Positions 14,128 through 21,703 of a stretch of DNA of 35,998 nt are shown piece by piece. Under the pieces are notes generated by a model. It was not told the DNA's origin. It did no database searches and saw only the letters and a program-made list of their open reading frames with translations. Both the position numbers and the translations under genes were made by a program. Position 1 is the first letter of the stretch. The number at the start of each line of letters is the position of its first letter. This DNA comes from JAJRAG01 sp050010535 (GTDB lineage Archaea > Thermoplasmatota > Thermoplasmata > Methanomassiliicoccales > JACIVX01): the NCBI GenBank assembly GCA_050010535.1, contig JBEKKT010000017.1, forward strand, positions 1 to 35,998, read 5' to 3'.

Positions 14128-14745
14128 ATGGCTATCATTGACGAAGACCTGCAAACGTTGTGTCTGAACGTGAAGAAATACGGTGCGTCCGAAGCGGCCG
14201 TGGTGCTCGCGAACCAAATCGTTGTGGATCCCAGGGTCAGGCTGAAGTGTATTATACCAATCTGCGCGAGCTATGGACAGAGTTTGATGTGCCCTCCAAA
14301 CGTTCCGAGTCCGGAGGAATTCTCGCAAATCCTTTCGAGATACCAGCATGCCGTCCTCGTTCAATTTCCCTTCGAGATGGATGAGGATTTCGTTGATCTG
14401 GTAGAGAAGGTAGCTACGCTCACCGACGTTAGGCTGAATCGGAAATACCAGGCCACACTGACCATGAACTTCAGGCGCTTGGTCGACGCGATAGGTAGGT
14501 TGGAGGCTGATGCCCAAGGTATGGGCTACAGATTCGCCGTAGGCCTTTCTGGAGGTTCCTGCCGGCTGTGTGAGAAGTGTGTCGGCCAGAGCTCCGGACA
14601 ACCGTGCAGACATCCATTCGAGGCACGCCCCGCGATGGAGGCCGTCGGGATCGATGTCGTGGAGACAGCGAGGAGTGCGGGCGTGCCGTTCGAATTCCCT
14701 GCAAGAGAGAACCCAGTGCTCACCGGATTGTTGCTTGTGGATTGA
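14128..14745 (+). CDS. DUF2284 predicted metal-binding protein
   Basis: The product is 205 residues with the DUF2284 layout. An early cysteine block is CIIPICASYGQSLMCPPNVPSPEEF (residues about 41-65), where CPP-x-x-P-x-PEE is diagnostic. A late block, GGSCRLCEKC followed by PCRHPFEARPAMEAVGIDV, ends with a variable tail. The eight or so cysteines suggest an iron-sulfur or other metal site, perhaps in corrinoid or electron-transfer chemistry; the family has no proven reaction. ATG 14128 follows a TATA-like AAATATAG at 14076-14083. It is the only intact protein gene in a block of three decayed ones, so it is either under selection or a recent arrival. Confidence 0.8.
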   Translation: MAIIDEDLQTLCLNVKKYGASEAAVVLANQIVVDPRVRLKCIIPICASYGQSLMCPPNVPSPEEFSQILSRYQHAVLVQFPFEMDEDFVDLVEKVATLTDVRLNRKYQATLTMNFRRLVDAIGRLEADAQGMGYRFAVGLSGGSCRLCEKCVGQSSGQPCRHPFEARPAMEAVGIDVVETARSAGVPFEFPARENPVLTGLLLVD

Positions 14746-14863
14746 CTGGCCGTCGTTCGATCGAATTCATGAGGATTCGGAGACGCTAATGTGAACCCGA
14801 GATCCATCGAATGCTAATGCTTATCAGGCAAGCTCATCGGTTCATGAGATGCTCCACAACGCC

Positions 14864-15331
14864 ATGACTAACTCTTTCTAGGTCCGCGACGTCCCCGAGC
14901 AGTATGTTCTCGGCATCTGCTCAGGGACGGACATGGCCAGGATCGCCAATGATATCGGGGCGATGTATCGCAAGCTCCTCGGCTACCTGAGTTCGAAGGG
15001 GACTCAGCCTCTCGGGATACCCTTTGCGGAGTACTTCGAGTAGGGTGAGAAGAGCATCGATTTGGAGTGCGACTTCGCCGTGCCACCGGGTACGGAGGAT
15101 CAGGGGAAGATCGTCGCTCGTGTAATTCCCGGGACGAAGGGGCTTCACGCCGTGCATATCGGACCGTACTAGACCCTGGTAGGCACATACGCCAAGATCA
15201 ACGGTTGGATCAAGGCGAACGGATAGGCGTATGCCGGCAGTCCTCGCGAGGTCCACCATTCCGATCCACGGCAGATGAAGGACAGCCCAAAGTGGATGGC
15301 GGAGTTCATCTGGCCGGTCCGCAAGACGTAG
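14864..15331 (+). pseudogene. GyrI-like (AraC effector-binding domain) gene interrupted by four in-frame TAG codons
   Basis: One continuous frame from ATG 14864 to TAG 15329 encodes a GyrI-like small-molecule-binding domain: VRDVPEQYVLGICSGTDMAR, MYRKLLGYLSSKG, GIPFAEYFE, DLECDFAVPPGT, VIPGTKGLHAVHIGPY, YAKINGWIKANG, and PREVHHSDP near the end. TAG interrupts it at 14879, 15041, 15170 and 15224. There are no frameshifts and no TAA or TGA. By comparison with the family, the third TAG replaces a residue that is often Glu and the fourth one that is often Tyr. Decay by G/C-ending codons mutating to TAG is the simple reading. Readthrough, for example as pyrrolysine, is the alternative; TAG is used as an ordinary stop by other genes here (for example 17246). 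Confidence 0.7.
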
Positions 15332-15459
15332 GTCGCGACATTAGTATAGCCAATTGCATTGATCTGCCAACTCTCTCAGATCATCCGTCCTTGAGGACTG
15401 ATCGCAGTTCCGAAAGAGTTCGTCGTAGATTGTGATTCTTCCGCCACAAGAGGGCAGCG

Positions 15460-15912
15460 CTACTTCTTGTCCTGTTCTCCGAGCCAGTCATCGAATCCTA
15501 TCTCCCATGTTCTCCTCAGTTCTGAAATCACGCCCTCATAGTAAAGCCTTGAGTCCTCGAATTCGACGAACAGCAGACAGGGGATATCGCCACACCCCAA
15601 GCAAAAATGGAATCCCTTTCCAACGGCGCAGTCCCTTAGTCAGCATTGTCTGCACTAGAAGATGACGTCGCCCGACTCGCGTCTATCACACTGTGTCTCC
15701 TCGATTGGCCTCCCTGATTCCTCCGCTTCTTCCAAAAGCAGCGCAGCGTCCCTATCCTTCCACGCACGGAAGATCTCAAATGACCCACAATACAGGCCAC
15801 AATGCGCCTCCAATCCCATTCCATTTTCGGATTCCCCCATCTTTCCGCCCCGCTGAAACGTGGAGGCTAAGTGTCCTTTGAACTTGATGGCAACCGCTTC
15901 GGTCGGGAGCAC
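15460..15912 (-). pseudogene. DUF3795 zinc-binding protein gene with two in-frame stops
   Basis: One minus-strand frame from GTG 15912 to TAG 15460 carries the DUF3795 pattern: LEAHCGLYCGSFEIFRAWKD, then EETQCD, then a TAG (15655-15657), CRQC, a TGA, and RDCAVGKGFHFCLGCGDIPC before the C-terminal helix. The TGA stands where the family usually has tryptophan (C-x-x-C-W/x-R-x-C). Several zinc ligands are also changed (SFEIF for S-C-x-I-Y; CDRRESG for C-x-G-C-R-S). Stops plus ligand loss indicate true decay. Its start abuts tRNA-Asn. Confidence 0.75.
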
Positions 15913-15921
15913 GTGAGAAAG

Positions 15922-16015
15922 CGCCGTCGAGCGGGATCGAACCGCTGACCTTGTGGTTTCAATTCCCGTTTAAGGGACTAACAGCCACACGCTCTACCGA
16001 CTGAGCTACGACGGC
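15922..16015 (-). tRNA. tRNA-Asn(GTT) with a 21-nt intron
   Basis: The minus strand gives acceptor GCCGTCG with CGACGGC, D-arm GCTCAGTCGGTAGAGC, anticodon stem TGTGG with CCACA, T-arm AGCGG-TTCGATC-CCGCT and discriminator G. The anticodon loop CTGTTA is followed by a 21-base intron (15958-15978) and A38, the canonical 37/38 position. The intron contains TCCC and GGGA separated by TTAAAC, and can form the small helix of a bulge-helix-bulge splice site. The anticodon GTT decodes asparagine. Confidence 0.92.
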
Positions 16016-16080
16016 CTATAAGTGGATTCTGGGTGTAAGACATCCGTCCTCTATTAATTCTTTGTGCTATTCTTTGCCAA

Positions 16081-16389
16081 TCAGCTCAGGGAGTCTCTCA
16101 GTTCCTTGACCGTCTTGCTCATCGAGTCCAGCGTCTCCTTCAAATGGTCCAGGAACGGCTGGAGCTTATCGGTTGTGATTGCGCCATCGGGGGACGGCTG
16201 TATTAGCCCCTCCTGCTCGAGGATCCTAAGGGAGTAGCGGACCTTGTGTTGAGGTACGTTCAGAAGCTCCGAAAGCCTTATGATGCCGATAGGTTCGTGG
16301 TTCATGATAGCCTTGAGCATGGCGACGTGTCTCTGAAGAAGGTCTATTTCGCTCTCTATCTTGCTTGTCAGAACGCTCCTGCCTTTCAT
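16081..16389 (-). CDS. Winged-helix transcriptional regulator
   Basis: The 102-residue protein has an N-terminal helix, then the helix-turn-helix IGIIRLSELLNVPQHKVRYSLRILEQEGLIQPSPDGAITT (residues about 34-73), and a C-terminal amphipathic dimerisation helix (LKETLDSMSKTVKELRDSL). ATG 16389 follows AGGAGGAGA by 3-4 bases, a strong ribosome binding site, and a TATA element lies about 32-41 bases upstream. It is divergent from the ABC exporter genes across 130 bases and is a natural candidate to regulate them and itself. The ligand is unknown. Confidence 0.75.
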   Translation of the reverse strand: MKGRSVLTSKIESEIDLLQRHVAMLKAIMNHEPIGIIRLSELLNVPQHKVRYSLRILEQEGLIQPSPDGAITTDKLQPFLDHLKETLDSMSKTVKELRDSLS

Positions 16390-16420
16390 ATTCTCCTCCT
16401 CTTGATACGTGATAGCACTT

Positions 16421-16430
16421 GAAATATATT
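16421..16430 (-). promoter_or_regulatory. TATA box of the winged-helix regulator
   Basis: The minus strand reads AATATATTTC 32-41 bases before ATG 16389, leaving a short leader that holds the GGAGGAG ribosome binding site. Confidence 0.55.
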
Positions 16431-16488
16431 TTGATATCCGTCCACGCCACAGAGGAAGTCGGATGGCATGATAATCGAGGGATAGCAG

Positions 16489-16497
16489 TTAAATAAA
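16489..16497 (+). promoter_or_regulatory. TATA box of the ABC exporter operon
   Basis: TTAAATAAA lies 23-31 bases before ATG 16520, consistent with a leaderless message. The upstream bases GATAGCAG could hold the BRE. Confidence 0.5.
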
Positions 16498-16519
16498 GAA
16501 CCCCTCATTGAAGCAATCG

Positions 16520-17248
16520 ATGCGGGCCATTGTGGTCGACGGCCTCACCAAGGACTTTGACGGTGTGAGAGCATTGGATTCTGTATCGTTCAATGTTGAG
16601 GAGGGCACTTTCCTAGGCTGCTTAGGGCCAAACGGCGCCGGGAAGTCCACATTGCTCAGGATCCTAACCGGTCAGATTCTCCCGACGTCAGGGAGGGCCG
16701 AAGTGCTGGGCCACGACTGCAGGGCCGAGGGGCCGGAGATCAAGAAGCTCGTAGGAATCATGCCCGAGGTGGAGAGTCCCCCGAGCTATCTTACCGCATC
16801 CGAGTTTCTTTACTTCGTCGGTAAGATTAGAAAGGTCGGAGACCTCGATCCGAAGATCAAGCACTGGATCGACTACTTCGACCTTGAGGAGGTCAAGGGC
16901 AGCCTATGCAAGGATCTCTCCAAGGGCACGAGGCAGAAGGTAATGCTCGCCGCTTGCTTCATTCACGAGCCGAAGATCCTATTCCTGGACGAGCCATTCA
17001 TCAACCTCGATCCCTTGTACCAGAGGAAGCTGCGGGAGTATCTCGCGGAGCTGAGAGAGAGGGGCCGGACGGTTTTCATGTGCTCACATATACTGGAGAT
17101 GGCACAACGCCTTTGCGAAGAAGTAGTGATTCTGGACAGAGGGAAACTGGTGGCGCAGGAGCGGATCGAGGACATGAAGGCCAGAGGGGAGGACCTTGAG
17201 ACGGTCTTCATGCGTTTGGTCGGGAGAACCGATGCCGCTGCTCCTTAG
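16520..17248 (+). CDS. ABC transporter ATP-binding protein (ABC-2 type exporter)
   Basis: The product is 242 residues from ATG 16520; a TTG at 16508 would add four. It has Walker A GPNGAGKST, a Q-loop region with MPEVESPPSYLTASE, signature LSKGTRQK (the usual LSGGQ-type motif in the form found in ABC-2 exporters), Walker B ILFLDEPFINLDP and the switch histidine in MCSHILEMAQ. These make it an energising subunit of an exporter or ABC-2 permease such as drug, lipid or polysaccharide transporters. The start ATG of the permease lies 14 bases before its TAG stop, so the genes overlap and are translated together. The substrate is not deducible. The divergent winged-helix gene is a likely regulator. 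Confidence 0.85.
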   Translation: MRAIVVDGLTKDFDGVRALDSVSFNVEEGTFLGCLGPNGAGKSTLLRILTGQILPTSGRAEVLGHDCRAEGPEIKKLVGIMPEVESPPSYLTASEFLYFVGKIRKVGDLDPKIKHWIDYFDLEEVKGSLCKDLSKGTRQKVMLAACFIHEPKILFLDEPFINLDPLYQRKLREYLAELRERGRTVFMCSHILEMAQRLCEEVVILDRGKLVAQERIEDMKARGEDLETVFMRLVGRTDAAAP

Positions 17249-18692
17249 CATGATGCTGAAGGAAGAGTACAGGATGCACGTCACCTACTCTTCCAGGACG
17301 ATCTTCCTCGCGCTCCCTATGTTCGTCACCTTCGTCGCCTTTGGTATGGGCATCTCGCTCCATCAGCTGGAAAGAAACATCAGCATCCAGGAACTCCTGA
17401 CACTTACGCATGTCGGCGTCTTCCTATATGGCCTGAGCGTCGGGGCTTTCGGGTTCCTCGGGAAGACCTACGTCGAGCGGCGATACGGCAAGAACAACTA
17501 CGTCATCAACATGCCCGCGATTCTGCCCCTGTCCTTCAAGAGAACGTTCTTCGGAATGTATCTGAGGGACGTCATCTTCTACGTTATCCTCCTGCTTCTT
17601 CCGGCTCTTCTGGGTCTGCTCCTGGCGGCGCCGATAGCTCGCTTCTCTGTTCTGTCGATCGGCGGCGTCTTCCTTGCCGTGCTCCTTTCGTTCCTGATCG
17701 GCGTCTCCTTCAGCTTTGCCGTCTCGGTCATTTACATGCGGAGTGTGAAGGCCTTCGTGGCCGTCGTCTTGGCGTTCATCGCGTTTGTGATAGGATACGG
17801 TGTCTTCCACCTCTACAGCATGGAGATGATTCTCCCCGGCCTCGCACTCCAGGTTAGCATTCCCCCGCTTGCAACGGCATCGGAGAGTGCTCTGTTGTAC
17901 CTCGGGGTCTGTATCGCCGTCGTCTCGTCGTTCACGACAATCGCGACGCTTCTCGTCAAGGAATCCATGAATGGAGGGAAGTCACAATACGATGAGAAAT
18001 ACCCGGGCTACTATGGCAAATTTGCCTTTGCCCGTTCGTATCAAGGGCTACTCGCGAAGGAGTTCGTCGATCTTGTGAGAAGCGGAACGATTGGCAAGAT
18101 GGTGTTCTCTTTCGTAGCGCCTCTGGTGTTCTTGACCTTCAGCACATGGTACGTGAACTACGGTCTCGCAATACCAGTCGGATTCAACACGGTCTTCTAC
18201 GCCGCCATGGTCGGCTTCTTCGGCGTTCTACTCTACAGCTGGTTGACGAACATCGACCTCATGGACTACTTCGAGACGTTGCCGGTCTTTGTCCCAAAGG
18301 TGATCAAGACCAAGTTACTGACGTTTTTGTTCCTCACATTAGGAATCTCCACGGCTTTTGTTCTCGCGATTGCCTGGATCAACGTGGAGATACAGTTGTT
18401 GTGGCTCGCCCTTCCGGTTCTGTACATCACATCCACTTACATGGTCGTCGCAACGGCATACCTCACCGGACTCAACCCCAACTCCTTCCTGTTCAATCCC
18501 GAGATTCTCGTCAAGTTCGCGATCGTCTCCATCCTGCCCGATTTGTGTCTCACGATACTATCCTTCAGCGTTTCGTCGAAAGACATCACGGCGATCCTCG
18601 GCATAGCGCTCGTGCTATGCGTCCTGATGGGATGTACCTGGCTCTTCTACAGAGGCATCGAGGAGAAGTGGTCAGGAACGAGCTTCCCGTAG
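17232..18692 (+). CDS. ABC-2 type permease
   Basis: The 486-residue integral membrane protein has about ten to twelve hydrophobic segments, for example FLALPMFVTFVAFGMG near the start, FYVILLLLPALLGLLLAA and FAVSVIYMRSVKAFVAVVLAF in the middle, and ITAILGIALVLCVLMGCTW at the end. I chose ATG 17232 because it overlaps the end of the ATPase gene and begins directly with a cytoplasmic helix (MLKEEYRMHVTYSSRTI), a usual ABC-2 permease opening. An external start at 17196 would only add residues encoded inside the ATPase gene. It forms the channel of the exporter with the preceding ATPase. Its size suggests a duplicated or fused half-permease. Confidence 0.75.
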   Translation: MPLLLSMMLKEEYRMHVTYSSRTIFLALPMFVTFVAFGMGISLHQLERNISIQELLTLTHVGVFLYGLSVGAFGFLGKTYVERRYGKNNYVINMPAILPLSFKRTFFGMYLRDVIFYVILLLLPALLGLLLAAPIARFSVLSIGGVFLAVLLSFLIGVSFSFAVSVIYMRSVKAFVAVVLAFIAFVIGYGVFHLYSMEMILPGLALQVSIPPLATASESALLYLGVCIAVVSSFTTIATLLVKESMNGGKSQYDEKYPGYYGKFAFARSYQGLLAKEFVDLVRSGTIGKMVFSFVAPLVFLTFSTWYVNYGLAIPVGFNTVFYAAMVGFFGVLLYSWLTNIDLMDYFETLPVFVPKVIKTKLLTFLFLTLGISTAFVLAIAWINVEIQLLWLALPVLYITSTYMVVATAYLTGLNPNSFLFNPEILVKFAIVSILPDLCLTILSFSVSSKDITAILGIALVLCVLMGCTWLFYRGIEEKWSGTSFP

Positions 18693-18737
18693 AATGTCTT
18701 CGACTGTTTTTTGTAGCGGTGCGTGCATAGAATAACC

Positions 18738-19304
18738 ATGGAGACAGGGCCGGCTCTCAGAAGGATCGTCCACGTATCCACTCCTATTTTCCTCATCTAC
18801 TACTTCCTGCCTGACCCGCTCTGGACCGGAGGACCGACGCGTGTCCTCGGGCTTTGCATATTACTGGCGATAGTCCTGGTGGCCGAGGTTCTGAGACTCA
18901 TCTACCGGCCGAAGATCATCGGTATGCGCGATTACGAGCAGACGCACGTGTCTGCGGGGGCGTGGGCCGCCATAGGCATGGTGTTCGCGTTTCTCTTCTT
19001 CCCCTTTGGATGCTCGGCCCCTGCGCTCATGGGAATGGGGTGGGTGGATCCTGTCATCGGGGACCTGAGAAGGAAGTGTAGTCCGTTATATCCCTCAGTG
19101 CCCCTCGTTTTGTACTTCATGATTGCTCTCGTTTCCATGACGGTGATAATCGGACCGACCATCAAGGTGGTGGTTGCTAGCCTGGTGGCGGCGCCGTTGG
19201 CCATCTGGGCGGAGAGGTTGAAAACGAACTACGTGGACGATGACATTCTGATGATAGTGATACCGCTGGTCGCGATCGCTGGCGTGATCGCAGTGCTGCC
19301 GTGA
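18738..19304 (+). CDS. Membrane CTP-dependent lipid kinase/cytidylyltransferase-like protein
   Basis: The product is 188 residues with about six membrane segments (TPIFLIYYFLP, VLGLCILLAIVLVAEVLRLIY, GAWAAIGMVFAFLFFP and others). It resembles the dolichol kinase/phosphatidate cytidylyltransferase superfamily: an early R-x-x-H (LRRIVHVSTP), a middle R/K cluster before HVSAG, then GMGWVDPVIGDLRRK, comparable to the GDxxA/G-x-x-GR motif, and late DD acidic residues. Archaeal relatives phosphorylate or activate isoprenoid lipids. The substrate is inferred from weak similarity. ATG 18738 is chosen over GTG 18723 because the family start follows it at once. It lies 45 bases after the permease gene. 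Confidence 0.5.
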   Translation: METGPALRRIVHVSTPIFLIYYFLPDPLWTGGPTRVLGLCILLAIVLVAEVLRLIYRPKIIGMRDYEQTHVSAGAWAAIGMVFAFLFFPFGCSAPALMGMGWVDPVIGDLRRKCSPLYPSVPLVLYFMIALVSMTVIIGPTIKVVVASLVAAPLAIWAERLKTNYVDDDILMIVIPLVAIAGVIAVLP

Positions 19305-19307
19305 ACG

Positions 19308-19448
19308 TTATCGTCCGAAGAACGATTTCTTTGGGTATCGCCTCACGCCTTGTTGGAAGGCCTGTATCGGTCCCTTGTGGCAGTTGCGAGCCGCCTCTTC
19401 CGTGTCGTGTACCTTGTCGCAAACGAGGCATTGGTACTTCGTCTTCAT
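19308..19448 (-). CDS. Small zinc-finger protein (46 residues)
   Basis: ATG 19448 opens a 46-residue minus-strand frame ending at TAA 19308-19310. It has CLVCDKVHDTEEAARNCHKG, a compact CxxC...C-H arrangement like a small C2H2-type finger, and a basic, glutamine-rich tail (QAFQQGVRRYPKKSFFGR). A TATA element (ATTATAAACC) lies 23-32 bases upstream, as for a leaderless gene. It converges on the lipid-enzyme gene with a 3-base gap. The family is unknown; a nucleic-acid or ribosome-associated role would be typical but is only inference. Confidence 0.65.
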   Translation of the reverse strand: MKTKYQCLVCDKVHDTEEAARNCHKGPIQAFQQGVRRYPKKSFFGR

Positions 19449-19470
19449 TCAGACGAGAGAAGTGAAAAGG

Positions 19471-19480
19471 GGTTTATAAT
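19471..19480 (-). promoter_or_regulatory. TATA box of the small zinc-finger gene
   Basis: ATTATAAACC on the minus strand, 23-32 bases before ATG 19448; the transcript is probably leaderless. Confidence 0.55.
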
Positions 19481-19542
19481 CCATTTGTATGTGGGGGATA
19501 GGCCATGGTCATATCTGGCGTCTGGCATGGCTGATGTTACAC

Positions 19543-19550
19543 TTTTATAG
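19543..19550 (+). promoter_or_regulatory. TATA box of the ArsR-like/trm56/HD gene cluster
   Basis: TTTTATAG lies 27-34 bases before ATG 19577. An AAGGTG near 19565 may aid ribosome binding, so start-site placement is close to the leaderless limit. Confidence 0.5.
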
Positions 19551-19576
19551 TCATTCAAATCAATAAGGTGTGACAC

Positions 19577-20086
19577 ATGAACAGAATAAAGGTAATCAAC
19601 GAACCTTCTGAGCTAGTTCCGATGCTGAGGGCGGTTGATACAAAAGTAAAGAGGGAAGTACTGAAAGAGGTAACCCTCGAGTGGCGCACCTCGAAGGAGA
19701 TTGAGGAGAAGTACGGGCACGAGGGCAAGGAGGCGCTGAAGTTCTTCGAGAAGATGAAGCTCGTCGAGACGAAGTGGCAGTCGACGAGCGGATCTCAGAG
19801 CGGGTCTCATCCGGAGAAGGCGTATCACACTTACTACACTTCGTTCCACATCAACGCGTCGTGGCCGGTGTACGAGATAAGCGATGTGCTGGCGGCGGCC
19901 ATGATGCCTGAGGACGAGTTCAAGGAGATCGAGGCGAAGGTCCTGGGTCAAGTGGGGCCTGAGGGTCGCTTCGCCGGCGACGTCGCCGAGAATCTGGGGA
20001 TCACCTCGACGATGCTCAGGAGCCTCGTGAAGCGGTCCGTGAAGCTCGATTATCGCGGTCATAGGATCGAGCGCACAAAGGATTGA
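19577..20086 (+). CDS. ArsR-like winged-helix protein with an acidic C-terminal domain
   Basis: The product is 169 residues. Residues about 20-68 (VDTKVKREVLKEVTLEWRTSKEIEEKYGHEGKEALKFFEKMKLVE) form a winged-helix DNA-binding region. The next part contains the histidine- and tyrosine-rich run HPEKAYHTYYTSFHIN. The C-terminal part (AAAMMPEDEFKEIEAKVLGQ ... AENLGITSTMLRSLVKRSVKLDYRGHRIE) contains a second helix-turn-helix-like segment. Proteins of this form are widespread in euryarchaea and annotated as ArsR-family regulators without known targets. It is followed after 21 bases by trm56, so it may share a transcript with the tRNA-methylation gene. Confidence 0.7.
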   Translation: MNRIKVINEPSELVPMLRAVDTKVKREVLKEVTLEWRTSKEIEEKYGHEGKEALKFFEKMKLVETKWQSTSGSQSGSHPEKAYHTYYTSFHINASWPVYEISDVLAAAMMPEDEFKEIEAKVLGQVGPEGRFAGDVAENLGITSTMLRSLVKRSVKLDYRGHRIERTKD

Positions 20087-20107
20087 TCTACACCGGGAGC
20101 ATTGTGA

Positions 20108-20623
20108 ATGGCAGAGATCTGGGTGCTGAGACTAGGCCATCGTCCCGCAAGGGACAAGAGGGTGACGACTCACGTCGCTCTCGCGGCCCGCGCGCTGGGG
20201 GCAAAAGGGATTGTGATATCGACGAAGGACCCCGAACTGGAGAAAGTGGTCCGAAGCGTCGTGGAGCGGTTCGGCGGGGATTTCGAGATACGTACTGGGG
20301 TCAAGTGGAGAGAGTATTTGAAGCAGTTCGACGGAGATGTCGTTCACCTGACGATGTACGGCCTACACATCGACGATGCTCTTGGGCGAATTGAATCCGA
20401 GAAGGTCCTGGTCGTGGTGGGTGCGGAGAAGGTCCCGCCCGAGATCTACCAGATGGCGACGTACAACGTCGCCGTAGGCAACCAACCGCATTCGGAGGTC
20501 GCGGCGCTCGGGGTCTTCTTAGATCGCTTCCTGAAGGGCGAAGGTCTCAGAAAGGAATTCAAGGGCCATTTGCGTATCTTGCCGTGCGAGAGGGGGAAGA
20601 AGGTTGTCAGCGATTCCGACTGA
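20108..20623 (+). CDS. trm56: tRNA (cytidine(56)-2'-O)-methyltransferase aTrm56
   Basis: The 171-residue SPOUT-class methyltransferase uses S-adenosylmethionine to methylate the 2'-hydroxyl of C56 in the T-loop of archaeal tRNAs. The archaeal signature blocks are all present: LRLGHRPARDKRVTTHVALA at residues 7-26, VVHLTMYG near 79-86, and VVVGAEKVPPEIYQMA followed by NVAVGNQPHSEVAALGVFLDR, which form the trefoil-knot cofactor site. The length fits the family. It lies in a cluster with an ArsR-like gene upstream and overlaps by 20 bases an HD-domain gene downstream, an order seen in other archaea. The start ATG 20108 places the first strand immediately. Confidence 0.92.
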   Translation: MAEIWVLRLGHRPARDKRVTTHVALAARALGAKGIVISTKDPELEKVVRSVVERFGGDFEIRTGVKWREYLKQFDGDVVHLTMYGLHIDDALGRIESEKVLVVVGAEKVPPEIYQMATYNVAVGNQPHSEVAALGVFLDRFLKGEGLRKEFKGHLRILPCERGKKVVSDSD

Positions 20624-21185
20624 GGAGGAATGCTTTCAGATATTGAAGGATGAGGGATGCGGTCGCAGTATTATCAAGCACTGTTGCATGGTCCTCCTCG
20701 TATCCGTAAGGATAGCGGAACGCTGCAACGCGGACATGAGTCTCGTAGTGGCCGGAGCGCTTCTCCACGACGTGGGCAGGTCGAGAACGCAGGGAATATT
20801 CCACTCAGTCGCAGGAGCCGACATCGCGAAGTCTCGGGGGCTGCCGGAGGAGCTCGTGCGGATCATCCGGAGGCATCTAGGGGCGGGACTAACTTGGGAG
20901 GAGGCGAAAGCACTGGGTCTCCCGCGGGGGAACTACCTGCCGGAGACGCTCGAGGAAAAGATCGTCACCCACGCGGACAATCTTGTCGGGGATACTGAAG
21001 TTCGCACTCTCGAGAAGTCTGTGGAGGACTTTGAGGAGCGTGGGCTAGGTGTGGCGGCCGAGCGCATGAGAGCTATGCATGCCGAGTTGTCCCGGGTATG
21101 CGGAGCCGATATTGATGAGATTGTCAGAGAGCCGAGGCTGAAGAGAAAAATCAAGGGACCTTGCGGTGCTTATGTTTCCCGCTGA
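20604..21185 (+). CDS. HD-superfamily hydrolase (TIGR00295 type)
   Basis: The 193-residue protein starts at TTG 20604, inside the end of trm56. HD-domain ligands are seen in IIKHCCMVLLVSV (H), ALLHDVGRS (HD), FHSVAGADIA (H), IIRRHLGAG (H) and VTHADNLVGD (D). This full set matches the archaeal TIGR00295 group of small HD proteins, whose substrate is unknown; a tRNA- or nucleotide-related phosphohydrolase role is plausible from the position next to trm56. No ATG lies near the N-terminus, so the TTG is probably real and coupled to trm56 translation. Its 3' end overlaps the gamma-carbonic-anhydrase-like gene on the other strand by 35 bases. Confidence 0.8.
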   Translation: MSAIPTEEECFQILKDEGCGRSIIKHCCMVLLVSVRIAERCNADMSLVVAGALLHDVGRSRTQGIFHSVAGADIAKSRGLPEELVRIIRRHLGAGLTWEEAKALGLPRGNYLPETLEEKIVTHADNLVGDTEVRTLEKSVEDFEERGLGVAAERMRAMHAELSRVCGADIDEIVREPRLKRKIKGPCGAYVSR

Positions 21186-21660
21186 GGTAGGCATCCCTAA
21201 GCTTGTGATATTCGCAGGCGTTCTCTATCGCCTTTTCCTTTATGGTCGAGTCATCCTGTCTTATAATTTTCCCAGGTAGGCCGACGACGATCGACCTCGG
21301 GGGTATCTTCGTTCCTCCGGTGATGAGTGCCCCGCCACCGACGATGCACTCCTCTCCGATCACCGCCCCAGTCATCAGAGTCGAGTGCATTCCGATGATG
21401 CAGTTGTCGCCGATCATGACCCCGTGGACCACAGCCCCGTGGCCTATAGAGACGTTCTTGCCGATAATGTTAGGAAAGTCCGTATTGCTGTGCACGGCTA
21501 CGTGGTCCTGGATGTTCGATCCTTCACCGATCACGATTCGGTTCAGGTCGCCCCTCAAGACCGCGAAGGGCCACACGCTGACTCCGGCCTCTATCGTGAC
21601 ATCTCCGATGATTACGGCGGTCGGATCGATGTAAACCTTGTCTTCTGAAACGTAGGGCAT
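21151..21660 (-). CDS. Gamma-carbonic-anhydrase-like left-handed beta-helix protein
   Basis: The 169-residue protein consists largely of hexapeptide repeats (VIIGDVTIEAGVSVWP, IVIGEGSNIQDHVAV, NIIGKNVSIGHGAVVHG), ending in a C-terminal helix. The three zinc-binding histidines of the Cam/YrdA group are in place (H57, H74, H79), and R36, D38, Q51 and D52 occupy the usual trimer-interface positions. The acidic loop with the proton-shuttle glutamates of true Cam is absent, as in YrdA-like proteins, so carbonic anhydrase activity is not assured. It faces, and overlaps by 35 bases, the HD gene. ATG 21660 is the only reasonable start. Confidence 0.82.
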   Translation of the reverse strand: MPYVSEDKVYIDPTAVIIGDVTIEAGVSVWPFAVLRGDLNRIVIGEGSNIQDHVAVHSNTDFPNIIGKNVSIGHGAVVHGVMIGDNCIIGMHSTLMTGAVIGEECIVGGGALITGGTKIPPRSIVVGLPGKIIRQDDSTIKEKAIENACEYHKLRDAYLSGKHKHRKVP

Positions 21661-21675
21661 GATGGTGCGTAGTAG

Positions 21676-21693
21676 GAAACCAAAACAAAAAGG
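21676..21693 (-). terminator. T-rich terminator after the PRC-barrel gene
   Basis: On the minus strand, just after the PRC-barrel stop at 21704, the sequence CCTTTTTGTTTTGG is T-rich like an archaeal terminator. The same run lies upstream of the gamma-carbonic-anhydrase-like gene and could also help open its promoter. Confidence 0.4.
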
Positions 21694-21703
21694 TTGTTCT
21701 CGC

